Made by a program: the position numbers and the translations under genes. Positions 24,801 to 35,327 of a DNA stretch of 64,000 bases are shown here, piece by piece (position 1 is the stretch's first letter; each line of letters opens with the position of its first letter). Where the stretch lies: contig JAWZSP010000006.1 in the NCBI GenBank assembly GCA_034401135.1, positions 2,294,001-2,358,000 on the forward strand. The letters run 5' to 3'. The notes beneath the pieces were generated by a model. The model was not told the origin of the DNA. It was given only the letters and a program-made list of their open reading frames with translations, and searched no databases. Source of the DNA: Volutella citrinella (Eukaryota > Ascomycota > Sordariomycetes > Hypocreales > Nectriaceae).

Positions 24801-27625
24801 CTGGGCAATCGTGCCATATAGAAACAGCATCAGGCGCCTGGGTATTGGCTGGGTCCACACCCATGCCCCATGCCATGGTCGTTGCGCAACATGTAAGTCA
24901 ACAACAGAAATATGGGCCTGACAGCACAGGCCCCCTGGGCCGCTAGGCTCCCTGTGGCGACTTGCCGTTGGGTCCGTGGCTGGATCTGAAGCGATTCCAC
25001 CCAAAAGCGAACAAACGTAGTACGGTGGAAGAAGGGGAGTTGCCAGGGTGTTGTGGTCGCATGGCCGGGAACCTGACGAGCAGGCGGGCAGAGCGGGCAA
25101 GGTGGAGAAGGCCACCGGATGGGACGGCTCTTAGGAGGCTTATCTGCGAGAGTTATTAACAGAGTTATTGTCTTGATGGGTCCGGCAACGCAGGTACTGC
25201 ACAACTTGTGCATCAGAAAGGAGCTTAAGCACACGACATCAGTTCCAACTCGTATAACAAAGTCGAGCAAGTGGATGATGAGCCGGGCGAGTCGGGAGAC
25301 AGGACCCCCCGGCGCCGGAGGCAGCATTGCATGAGAAGGATACGAGGCGAAGGGTTTTCCTTCTTCTGCAGTCTGTTCTCGCTTGGAGGCGATTGGCGCT
25401 GACTGCGCTGTGTTGTTCCTAGTTGACTGGCTTACACGGATTCAGAGGCTTGGTGGTAAGTGCTACTGGCGAGCAAGAGCCAGCTTACGGGGTTCCCCTT
25501 GGAGCCACAGTGATCGACGGACGGGGGGGATTGTTTCAGTGAGAGCTGAGAGAACGTTGGTATGGCGGTTAGGGGCACTCACTTGGGTTGCTTCCAGTGG
25601 AGGTCTGGAGGGCAAAGGCCAGCCACCACCCGATCGCTGGCAGGGGAGAATGCCACCTTGGTCCTGGGGGAGAAGCACCGGGAAGCCATAACGGGCGACG
25701 GCGCCTCAGGTCAGGAGTGGGCCAAGAGAGGGTCGCAGGTGGCCCAAAACCAAGCCGATGAGATGGGATTGGTGGCCTCCCAGCGGTTCCTGCGTCAGGA
25801 TCCCTGGAGTCGCTGGGGTGACCCCGCTGCTGGCGCCAACCCAGGCACCCACTCAACCCCTCATGGCCTAGCCGCCCCCTGGCAGCGGGTGGCTGAGTGT
25901 TTCAGGCGCCGGGCTGAGACTGCATTTGTTTCGACATCGCAGTCTACGCCGTGGTGCGGACGGTGGTTGCGGTGGTGGAGGACAACCTGCACCGAAGGTT
26001 GCCGACGCGTGTGAACTCAAAGAGGATTAGAATTTATGGTTGCTGGAAAGCTCCGTGTACCTTGCGTTAGGAAGAAGGAAAAAAAAGTCCCGGCGCGACA
26101 GGGTCAGGCACCCAGGCCAGCTGCTACGTTCCGATTCGGCAGGCTCTTTCCTGCCCCCTTTGATGGCCAGGTACGGGATGGAGGCCGCAGCGGGCAGCGC
26201 CTGCCTCTGATCGCTCTTCCCATACTGGAGTACGGGCAGACATTGGCATATGCAGTCTTCAGAACGGGCACAGGCAAGGTGGAAGGCACGGCCCTTTCAC
26301 GATTCCCTGCAAGGCACACTGCGGACCCCATTTGATAGGGGAGTCTCCTCTCCTGTGGCCCGCTGGCAGGCAACCCACGTTGCATTTCTCCTATATGTTA
26401 ATTACCACGGCACTGCTATACTCGTATAAGTGGTGCTATTGGCATCCTGGGGTATAAGCCATTGATCCATGCCCATTGCCTAGCCCACTCTATGGGCTTG
26501 GACACTATAATGCATCGTAGTATGCTGAGTTGTGCCGTGCTGTGCTATGCTAGGGCTGCTGAAGTGCAAGAGCGTGCACACTTGCTACGTCACCTCTATG
26601 GCCTGAGCGAGTCCCCTCAGTTGAACATCGTGAACCCCACCAGGGAAGCGAGAGACAGGGCGCTTCGACGGCGGCTTCAGCGACTCTAGGACGGACTTAA
26701 CTCGTGCTTGATGGTCGATCCGCGTCGCATCACTTCGCTGCCGCCGGTAGTGCCGCCCGGCGCCAGGGGAAGCAAGGGCATCGCAGCTCTCCAGTGCGCC
26801 ATGTGCTGCTGTAGGTCCTTTTGACGGCTCTGTTCCAAACTTAGCAGCCAGCCCCAGCGCCCACTGAGCGAGTCAGCAACGAGCACCCGCACAGGCGCTG
26901 AAGGGAAGCCCAATTGACCCACTCTACTACAATGCTGGGACCAGACAGGAGGGCTGGCATTGGCTGGCAGGCCAGATGGGCGCTACAGAAATAGAAGGCT
27001 GCGGCGGTAAAACCGTAGGGCAATGCAGCAAATCGCCCACTGTTACGGAGAATAGACGCTCGCTTCCATGATGCATCAACAAGTGCAAGCGCCAACGTCA
27101 ATGCCGATGCCAATGACAGCCATGCTCGACTATGCCATGGCACGACACGACATTGTTCGCTGACCCCGGGTGGAGATCCGGAATGTGCAGCACACCCGCC
27201 AGCAGCAACTTCACAAGAAGCATTGGCTACCATGCTCTGTGTGCCCGCCATATTCTGTCCCCATCCTCATCCCCTGGTGGTGCAGGTGGGCAGTCCTTCG
27301 GTCTCCGAGCGCACTACTTGACATGGCTGGCAAGCCGGCTCGCCTCCTTTGTTCCAGGCTGCCCCGTGAATCGAGCTCTCAGCGAACTAGACCCAGCCGC
27401 AGGCCAGGTTTGCGTTCCCAGGAAACATCCCACCATTGCCTATGGGTCACAAGTGACAACCACCGTCGACTCGTTGGATGGCCTCGCCGCAGCCGTTGTC
27501 AGGCACCCATGTCGATGGCCGGTGTCAGTGGGCCTTCTGGACCTGATCCACCTCCCCTGTCCGCCCGTCTCCATCCCCCTCCGGGATTCCTGGCTGCCCA
27601 TACCCCTGGCTAGAGCGAGCGAGTG

Positions 27626-27648
27626 GCCGCCGCCGCCGCCGCCGCCGT
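27626..27648. repeat. (CCG)n microsatellite
   Basis: Seven consecutive ccg triplets in the distal promoter region of the adhesin gene. Confidence 0.85.
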
Positions 27649-27952
27649 TGATGCGAACCGCCGGCCTTGCAGGCCTTGCTTGCTGGAGCAACACCATCCC
27701 CGGCGAGCCAGATGCACGCCCATCCACCTTCTCAGTGCACGCCTCAGGAGCCTTTGTGTGCTCCTGCGCTTGGGCCGACCGGACGGGCCAGCCAGATCCA
27801 CTCCTGGGCGGATGGAGACGGATCCCTTGTCACCCTTGCTCGCCTTTGTCCTGGAGGGGCGGCCGGGCCATCGCTGGCTGTGCCGGCTGGGCTCACGCTC
27901 CCACTCCCACAGCCAGCTCCTGTGGGCGATGTCCATCGACTGACCGACGCAG

Positions 27953-27958
27953 TATATA
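27953..27958 (+). promoter_or_regulatory. Putative TATA box of the adhesin gene
   Basis: TATATA in the context cgcagtatatagatcc, about 245 bp upstream of the ATG. It is followed by a long C/T-rich, G-poor leader, a pattern common in strongly expressed fungal genes. Confidence 0.55.
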
Positions 27959-28199
27959 GATCCTTCTGATTCCCTCCCAACTTGGTTCTTGATCCTACCA
28001 GTCAACTTCATCTTTTCTTGTTTCCTTTTCCTCACACATAAGAGTATCTCTTTTCTTTGGTGTCAAAGTCATTCGCTATCTTTGACCCAGTTCCCTTAAT
28101 TGTATTCAATCACTTCCATATATTCAACTCGCTACTACTGCCACACATTCGCTACAAACACAACATTCTATTCGAATACACAACAGTTCTTCATTCAAA

Positions 28200-30785
28200 A
28201 TGAAGTTCTCTCTCGCGGCTGTGGCCGTCGCTGCTAGCGTCGGCTCTGTCGAAGCCACTGTAAGTCTTGCAGCTCCAGACCTAGCACCTGCGAAACATCG
28301 ACTAACACCCTGGCAGTTCGGCGGCTGGACCAACGCCCCCCGCTTCAACACCCCCGGAAACTGCGACAACAAGTGTGTTGATACCCAGAAGAACGGCTGG
28401 GACTTCGGCGACCTTGAGATCGGTACCGTCGGCAAGTACAAGGACTTCGACTTCAAGGGCTGGACCTGTGGAGAAGACAAGACCAAGCGTGACTTGAAGA
28501 CCCGAACCTTCGGTCGTAGCATCTCGGGTGACTGTGGCCCCGAGCCCGCTGCCGCCCCCTCTTTTGGCTGTGACGGCAAGAACGTTGAGAAGTTCTCCGT
28601 CAAGAAGTTCCACGTCAAGGTCGAGTTCGACGCTCGTCTTGAGTTCCACTATGAGATGCCCGACGGTTCCAACTGCAAGCACTCTGCCCAGTGCTCCCAG
28701 GGTGGTACTGATGTCGTCAACACCCAGTGCGGTGGTGCCAAGAAGGTCAAGATCGTCTACCCCAAGCAGGACAAGCCCAAGAACAAGTGCCGTGTCGAGA
28801 TCCCCAAGATCGACTTCGACTGTGAGAAGCCCACCACCCCCTGCGACACTGGAAAGTGCCACGGCTGCAAGAAGGGTATGGACTGCTGCAAGAAGGGCAT
28901 GCCCTGCTACGACGAGTGCAACCCCGGTGAGGCCTGCTGCAAGAAGGGCATGGCCTGCTGGGATGAGTGCAAGAAGGACGACAAGTGCTGCAAGAAGGGT
29001 ACTGCTTGCTACGACGACTGTCAGAAGGGCGAGAAGTGCTGCAAGCCCGGCATGCCTTGCTACCCCACCGACGAGTGCAAGAAGGGTGACTCCTGCTGCA
29101 AGAAGGGCATGAAGTGCTGGGACGAGTGCAAGAACGACGACAAGTGCTGCAAGAAGGGCACTGAGTGCTACAACGACTGCAAGAAGGGCGAGAAGTGCTG
29201 CAAGCCCGGCATGCCCTGCAACGGCGGCGACGACAAGACCTCCACTGCTCCCGCTCCCCCCAAGGGCACCACCACTGAGGGCGGTGAGAAGCCTGGCAAG
29301 ACCACCACCGAGGAAGGCGAGAAGCCCGGCAAGACCACCACTGCCCCCGGCCCTGAGGGTGACAAGACCACCACTGCTCCCGGCTCCAAGGACACCTCCT
29401 CTGCTCCCTACCCTCCTCCCGGCGGTGACAAGACCACCACTGAGGAAGGCGAGAAGCCCGGCAAGACCACCACCGCTCCCGGCCCCGAGGGTGACAAGAC
29501 CACCACTGCTCCTGGCTCCAAGGACACCACCACTGAGGGCGGCGAGAAGCCTGGCAAGACCACTACTGCCCCCGGCCCTGAGGGTGACAAGACCACCACT
29601 GCCCCCGGTTCCAAGGACACCACCACTGAGGGCGGCGAGAAGCCTGGCAAGACCACCACCGCTCCCGGCCCCGAGGGTGACAAGACCACCACTGCCCCTG
29701 GCTCTAAGGACACCACCACTGAGGGAGGCGAGAAGCCCGGCAAGACCACCACTGCTCCTGGACCTGAGGGTGACAACACCACCACTGCCCCCGGCCCCGC
29801 TGGTGACAAGACCACTACTGCTCCTGGCTCCAAGGAGACCACTGAGGGTGGCGAGAAGCCCGAGGAGACCAAGCCCCCTGTTGTCACCACCTACGACACC
29901 ACCTCCACCATCTACACCACTGATGTCAGGACCATCACCGACTGCGGCGACAAGGTCCCCAACTGCCCTGCCGGCTCCACCAAGGTCACCACTGTCACTG
30001 TTCCCGTCACCACCACCGTCTGCCCCGTCACTGAGACCATCCCCCAGGGTCCCAAGGAGACCAAGCCCGCCCAGACCACTCCTCAGGGCCCCAAGGAGAC
30101 CACTCCCGCCACTGGTGGTAACAAGGACGATGAGCCTCTTCCCTGCCCCGAGGTTGTCCCCAGCTGCTTGAACACCTTCCTTGACTACCTCGAGGACTGC
30201 AAGGACAACTCCGATGCCAAGTGCTTCTGCCCCAAGAAGGACTTCGTTGACAAGGTCTACTCCTGCCTGTACGCCTACGGTGGCAGCGACGACATCGTCG
30301 CCGAGGCCGTCAGCTTCTTCCAGGGCATCTGCGCTCCCTACGTCGGCCAGAACCCCGGCATTGTCACTGGTGCTGAGCCCATCACCAAGATCATCACCGT
30401 CACTGGCACCACCGTCATCCCCACTGCTGCCTACACCACTGTTGTCGTCGCCACCACTGTCACTGAGCCTTGCGTCACTGGCGGCACCACCATCCCCGGC
30501 AGCAGCACCGTCCGCACCATCTCCACCGAGGTTGTCGTTCCCGATGTTGGCTTCACCACTGCTCCCTCCGGCGGCGTTGCCCTCATCCCCCCTGCCACCA
30601 CTGCCCAGGGTGCCAAGCCCGGCCAGACCGGCGTCACCACCAAGGCCCCCCCCGCCGCTGGCACTGGCAACCTCCCTGCCCCCACTCCCACCAAGCCCGC
30701 TGACGGCATCCCCGTCGCTGCTGGTGCTGGCCGTGCTGGTATGGGCATCGCTGCGGCCATCTTCGCCGCTGCCCTCGCCCTCTAA
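28200..30785 (+). CDS. mad1: Mad1-like GPI-anchored adhesin with cysteine repeats, Thr-rich repeats and CFEM-like domain
   Basis: Exon 1 (28200-28259) encodes a 20-residue signal peptide, MKFSLAAVAVAASVGSVEAT. A 57-nt phase-0 intron (28260-28316) leads to exon 2 (28317-30785); 842 residues. The N-terminal domain (FGGWTNAPRF, NKCVDTQKNGWDF, EFHYEMPDGSNCKH, TQCGGAKKVKIVYP) matches the Mad1 adhesin layout known from Metarhizium, where it mediates attachment to insect cuticle. About residues 203-323 hold seven tandem CCKKGMxCxDEC-type units. About 328-540 are Thr/Pro/Gly/Glu/Lys repeats (TTTAPGPEGDK, TTTAPGSKD, TTTEGGEKPGK). A CFEM-like domain begins near C630 (CPEVVPSC ... CFCPKKDF ... FFQGICAPY), with seven cysteines seen where CFEM usually has eight. 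The C terminus ends in a Ser/Thr/Pro-rich spacer and a hydrophobic tail fit for GPI attachment. Codon use is extremely biased (AAG, ACC, GCC, GTC), implying high expression. Adhesin role is by homology; the cysteine block is unusual. Confidence 0.8.
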   Translation: MKFSLAAVAVAASVGSVEATVSLAAPDLAPAKHRLTPWQFGGWTNAPRFNTPGNCDNKCVDTQKNGWDFGDLEIGTVGKYKDFDFKGWTCGEDKTKRDLKTRTFGRSISGDCGPEPAAAPSFGCDGKNVEKFSVKKFHVKVEFDARLEFHYEMPDGSNCKHSAQCSQGGTDVVNTQCGGAKKVKIVYPKQDKPKNKCRVEIPKIDFDCEKPTTPCDTGKCHGCKKGMDCCKKGMPCYDECNPGEACCKKGMACWDECKKDDKCCKKGTACYDDCQKGEKCCKPGMPCYPTDECKKGDSCCKKGMKCWDECKNDDKCCKKGTECYNDCKKGEKCCKPGMPCNGGDDKTSTAPAPPKGTTTEGGEKPGKTTTEEGEKPGKTTTAPGPEGDKTTTAPGSKDTSSAPYPPPGGDKTTTEEGEKPGKTTTAPGPEGDKTTTAPGSKDTTTEGGEKPGKTTTAPGPEGDKTTTAPGSKDTTTEGGEKPGKTTTAPGPEGDKTTTAPGSKDTTTEGGEKPGKTTTAPGPEGDNTTTAPGPAGDKTTTAPGSKETTEGGEKPEETKPPVVTTYDTTSTIYTTDVRTITDCGDKVPNCPAGSTKVTTVTVPVTTTVCPVTETIPQGPKETKPAQTTPQGPKETTPATGGNKDDEPLPCPEVVPSCLNTFLDYLEDCKDNSDAKCFCPKKDFVDKVYSCLYAYGGSDDIVAEAVSFFQGICAPYVGQNPGIVTGAEPITKIITVTGTTVIPTAAYTTVVVATTVTEPCVTGGTTIPGSSTVRTISTEVVVPDVGFTTAPSGGVALIPPATTAQGAKPGQTGVTTKAPPAAGTGNLPAPTPTKPADGIPVAAGAGRAGMGIAAAIFAAALAL
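28884..29229 (+). repeat. 51-bp coding repeat, seven cysteine-rich units
   Basis: Seven units of about 17 residues each open with CCKKG or CCKPG and carry a second C-x3/x4-C pair (for example CCKKGMACWDECKKDDK). Units 2-3-4 resemble units 5-6-7, which shows a higher-order duplication of a three-unit block. Confidence 0.9.
29239..29870 (+). repeat. Thr-rich coding minisatellite, roughly 90-bp period
   Basis: A unit of about 30 residues (TTTAPGPEGDK + TTTAPGSKD + TTTEGGEKPGK) recurs about five times with small edits. At 29400 one unit is replaced by SSAPYPPPGGDK. Such stalk repeats expand and contract readily. Confidence 0.9.
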
Positions 30786-31466
30786 GCGCACCATGTGCAT
30801 GCTGTCACATACACTCTGTTTTCCTTGTCATCTATAGATCTGTCGTCTGGTACTTGCGGAACACTGTATGTCTCTTGTATACACAACCCCCCTGCCTCCT
30901 AATCTAGTATACACTGGCTTGGGAAGCCCAAACATGTATCCTTCTTACGATCCTTACGAAAATATTTGCATTGGTGCGAACAGTTGGGATTTCTTTTGAA
31001 AGAATCCCTCCCTTGATTTTGAGAAACGGGGACCTTAGACAGTCCTGGCAGAAAAGAGCAGGGAATCACCGGTCGAGCCGAATTGCATTAGAGACGCATA
31101 TATACCCGCTGGCTGGTTGTGTAATAATAATCTGATCCATTTTGTTTTAATTCGATTCCCGAATGTGCTCGCCAATGTCTTAGTCCTACTTCCCTTCATT
31201 GTGACTGTAATTCTGCGCCGTTGATGGGCTCGTTTGAAGGCAACTTGGCTCTCCGTCCTTGACTCAGGTAAGGGACAAGAACAACATATGTCACTATGCC
31301 GCCGATGGACTCTGGTTCTCACGTTCTCGACACAATTTCATAGTGCGATGGCGCCAATATTATTGGTCTTTTTCCAAACTTGATATATAATACCATTGAT
31401 CAAATAATTAACGTGTACAAAGGGTATATGACTTCCGCCTCGGCGCACCGTCAGACAGAGGGGTCC
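30786..31466. other. Convergent 3' intergenic region
   Basis: AT-richer DNA between the adhesin and the CoA ligase, whose 3' ends face each other. I see no gene. Confidence 0.65.
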
Positions 31467-33530
31467 CTACAGCTTGGCGCCCTGGGCCTTGCGCGCCTGC
31501 TTCTCCTTGTCCCGGAGCAGCCTCCGTAGGATCTTGCCGCTGGGGCTCTTGGGCACGACGTCAATGAACTCGATGCCGCCCTTGAGCCACTTGTGGCGAG
31601 CCTTGTGGTCCTGGACGTGCTTGTGGATGACGTCCATGACCTCGCGGTCCGGCTTGCCCGCGGCCTCTGAGGACTTTGTGATGTAGGCCTTGGGGACCTC
31701 GCCGGAGCGGTCGTCGGGGACTTGGATGACGGCACAGTCGTCTACGAGGGGGTGAGCTAGCAGATGGGCTTCGAGCTCGGCGGGGGCGACTTGGTGGCCC
31801 TGGGTTGGATGTCAGTTTGGCCTACTCGCACCGATTGGGACTTTGTCAACATACCTTGACCTTGATGAGCTCCTTAATGCGATCGGTGATGAAGATGTGC
31901 TCGTTGCCCTGTGCAGACTTGCGGACAACTCCCTCGTCTCCGGTCTTCATCCATCGACCGTCCCTGTCGTACACAAAGGTCTCGGCCGATGCCTTCTCGT
32001 TGTGAAGATAGCCGAGGACAACAGTAGGACCTTGAACGAGGATCTCTCCCGGGCTATCGTAGGCTGTGACCTCCTTGCCCTCTGGGTCGATGAGCTTGAC
32101 GCGGAGCCCGGGGAGGATTGACCCCGAAGACCCATTGTAGATATCCAGAACGTGCGTGATGCATACGACGGGAGAGGTCTCAGTCAGTCCTGGATGCCAA
32201 TGTTAGCCCAGAGAGTCCAAGTATCTGTCATTTGGGGGGACAAACCGTAACCCTGGAAGATCCTCCACGAGGGAAACATATTTTGCACCGCTTCCAGCGT
32301 CTCCGCTCCCAGAGGCGCCGCTCCGGAGAAGACGAAGCGGACCGATGTCAGATCGTACTGGCTACACAGCTTCTTGTTGCTCAGAAGCTGGATGAGAATG
32401 GGGGGCACAATGGCCATGTGCTGGATGCGGAACTTTTGGACGGCATCGAGCAACGACTTCAGCTCGAAGCGCGGCAGGACAATGGTTTGATCACCGCGGA
32501 ACAGGCCCCACGAGGCCACTCCGAGGCCGTAGATGTGGCTCATGGGCAGCAGCCCGAGCTGGGTCTGGGTGGTGATACCGAGCTGCTTGCGGCCGACGCT
32601 CTCGTAGTAGCCCATCTGCATCGTGTTGGCGATGACGTTGAGGTGCGATATCATGACGGCTTTCTGGCGGAGGGGGTAATTGGTTAGCCATTGCGCGCGA
32701 ATGGGGACTGGGCTTCCGAGACGTCGGGGCTTACGGGGAGGCCTGAGGTGCCGCTGGAGAAGCACAGGTAGGCAACCTGGCGGGCGCCCTGACCGGGAAC
32801 CCAATTGAGCGCCGGGAGCTCGGGGAGGGACTCGCCCTCTTGGATCAGGTCCTCGATGGTGGGGAAGGGCACTTTCTTGTCGAAGCCCGGGACCGGGAGG
32901 ATGAAGACGCGCTCATTGGGGATCCCGACGGCCTTTGCGGCGGCGAGGCCGGTCTCGAGGAGGGGCACGCATGTCAGGAGGGCGTTTGCGCCGGCGGCCC
33001 GGAGCTGATGTGCGAGCTCGTCGGCCGAGTAGGCGGCACTGGCGGGGGTGACGATGCCGGAGAGACGGTGGACGGCGTGGGTGGCGGGCATGTAGTCGAT
33101 CTGGCGCGCAGGTTAGCAGGGAGGCTCTGGGCCGCTCTCGGGAACCAGATGGACGAACCGTGTTCAGCGAGAAGAGGCCGACGACCTTGTCCCACTCGGT
33201 GCCCTCATGGACGGAGTAGCCCAGGCGCTTGGCGAGGGCACGGGCGAGCAGGTCGGTGCGGCGGATGACGTCCGAGGCCGAGTGTGTCCTACCGGTGAGC
33301 CCACACGTGTAGGCGTTGCGCGACTGTGCGACGGGGAAGCGGCCATGGGCGTCGTTGCTGAGGAACTCGCCGACGGTGATGCTGTCGGGAGGGTCTAGTG
33401 GCACACGGGGTGGTGGTGAGCTTGTGCGACAGAAGGCCGGCCGGCCGGGGACCAACAGGCGGACGGGAGGAGGGGAGAGAGACGTACCATGCGGCAGCGG
33501 GGGAACCCATGACGGAGGGACGAACACCAT
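31467..33530 (-). CDS. Peroxisomal 4-coumarate-CoA-ligase-like acyl-CoA synthetase
   Basis: Six exons on the minus strand: 33530-33488, 33394-33159, 33100-32735, 32663-32246, 32189-31855, 31799-31467; 576 residues. The adenylate-forming motifs are complete: the P-loop SSGTSGLPKAV (about 208-218, split by intron 3), QGYGLTETSP (about 351-360), WMKTGDEG (about 436) and PKSPSGKILRR near the C terminus with the catalytic Lys. The last three residues, AKL, form a PTS1 signal, so it should act in peroxisomes. The family activates aromatic, fatty or precursor carboxylic acids to CoA thioesters; the substrate cannot be read from sequence. MVFVPPSWVPPLP is the usual fungal start. An in-frame ATG at 33818 would add 96 low-complexity residues and is not preferred. 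The Zn2Cys6 factor and NmrA-like gene lie upstream. Confidence 0.92.
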
Positions 33531-35327
33531 GGCGACGGGGAGGATGGGCAGTGCGCGATTGAGTGCTGACACTGACGCTGACGCTGACGCTGACGTTGAC
33601 GCTGATGCTGGCGCAGAGATGGCGGCTGCGTGTGGTTGGTGGACGGGGAGAGAGTGTGTCAGAGGTGGTGAGGAGGAGACGAGGGGAGAGGACGAGGACG
33701 AGGCCGCCCTGATAAAGGAAGACAGCTGGGCTGGGATGAAGACGCAACCGTCATGGGCGGGCTTCCCGTTTGGGCGCTGCCTCGCAATTCGCAGGGCAGC
33801 CACATCTCCGCTGTCCATTGCGCCTGGAGGGGGAGCCAAGAGGCCCCCAATGCCCGTAGTGCGGAGAGGGTGGGCCTTTCCCCAGGTTTTCGGGGGCACA
33901 GCGCCTTCGTCAGTGGACGGGCTCAGGCTGCTTGACCGATTTGGGGAACTGCTCCGGCGCAGCTCCAGGCGGCGATGTGGGGGACGGAGCTCGCCACAGC
34001 GGCCATGGCCTCGGCTCAGGTGTCTGGGTGCCCACTATTGGCCCTGTGGGAAGCCAGCAGAGATGGGAGGGCTGGCCAATGACGGCTGCGGGGTTGGGTG
34101 GTCGGTAATCGGCATTGGCGTGTGCCGAGCCTAGGGCCGCCGGCGCCGAAGATGTTTGGAGGAATCGGTGCATGTTTAGGCCGATATTTTTTTTGGAGAA
34201 GCATGAAAGACACATCGTTGTTCGTGTGTCGTACTGCGGGATCAAGATTATAGGGTGTCATATATGAGTGGTTGTTGGGGGATTCCTCATGGCGCTCATT
34301 TAGGCCATCACCAGTGGCTGTTCTTGAGAATGCCGGCATACTTAGTTCACGGATACACCATAGCACCGCCTGAGCTGTCAATCCAACTGTTATTCTTTAT
34401 TCATCCCCCAAAAACTTCCCAATAACTTCGCTGCTGGGCTTCGGTCTCGTACAAAACTGCGTGGGTACGTCATTGGGGACTTTGTGTTCAGGGCCGGGAT
34501 CCGCAATCTCCAACTCTCCACCAAAACAATTGGCCATGGCTCATGCCGTCTGCTTACCACGACGGGCCACAGCATACTATGTAGAACAATACGGCACTCC
34601 GCTCTTGGGGCAAATTCCGCGTCATTGCCCCGTTGTGGGGTTGGATTCTGCTCTCCACCCAGATTGCCCATGGATGCCGTGGCTCGGCTGTGACCAGACC
34701 CGGATCGCCGAAGTTGGAGCCGTCTTGCCCTGGGCCTCGACGTTGTTCGTTCAAATGCGCCGTCTTTTAATTTCCCATAGATCTACACTTATGACATGCT
34801 GAGTCCTTCCCGTGAACCCCTCCAACCCCAACCCCAAACACAAGCCTACATGTAGCCTCACCCGCCAGCGAGCTGTCTCATGTACGTCAATTCAAGGGGA
34901 AAAGTTGACGTTGATGCAATCTTCTTAGCACTTCCACTAGTCTGTAAACTCACCACGGGCCATGCACGTAGGATCTACACTGCATGGCTCGCTTAGCTTA
35001 AAATTGAGCCGATGCCATGTTATTGTTCCTTCGGGGCAGACTAGCGAAGGATGCGCAAGCTACAACTGGTGACTGTGACGAGGTCTCTCTGTTCAACTTT
35101 TCTATGTCTTCTTCTTTCATGCGGCTCCTGTAAGTGCACCGTACAGATAATGGTAATTGTATATGTAGGTAATATACGTATAGAGACCGACTATCAGCTA
35201 TATGGCGTAGTAACGAACATGTCTCATGAGCATTACATCTCTTCCGAAAGCTTGAAGGCGGACAATAGGTTTCTGGGGCCATGGGGCAGAGTCGTTTCGA
35301 TCCAGCATCTCCCGCTCCTTAAGCCAT
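33531..35327. other. Intergenic region
   Basis: This holds the CoA ligase promoter side (with the hexanucleotide repeat) and the 3' flank of the Zn2Cys6 gene. I find no further gene. Several small frames near 34390-34800 overlap each other on both strands and lack any domain. Confidence 0.55.
33565..33612. repeat. GCTGAC hexanucleotide repeat
   Basis: Eight gctgac-like units (gctgac, actgac, gttgac, gctgat variants) lie 35-82 bp upstream of the CoA ligase ATG, within its presumed 5' leader. On the coding strand the unit reads gtcagc. Confidence 0.85.

Larger units (their letters stand above)
20583..28199. other. 7.6-kb gene-free region upstream of the adhesin gene
   Basis: No open frame on either strand shows a domain or consistent coding bias. 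Visible landmarks are a polypurine A-rich tract (21834-21884), a (CCG)n run (27626-27648), a TATA element (27953) and a C/T-rich leader (about 27960-28199) directly before the adhesin. Much of this is probably long upstream regulatory DNA or non-coding transcription units, but that is inference. Confidence 0.5.

Noticed and set aside
27132..27959. 275-codon plus-strand frame upstream of the adhesin
   Set aside because: Composition follows local C-rich DNA; includes the (CCG)n run and the TATA region; no domain.
28302..30800. An 832-codon open frame antisense to the adhesin
   Set aside because: It is a shadow of the extreme C-ending codon bias of the sense gene, which removes stops from the opposite strand. 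Its Gly/Ala/Leu composition is not that of a real protein.
32913..33899. N-terminal extension of the CoA ligase from an upstream in-frame ATG (33818)
   Set aside because: The added residues are low complexity and include the hexanucleotide repeat; the family normally starts at MVFVPPSW. Kept only as a remark.
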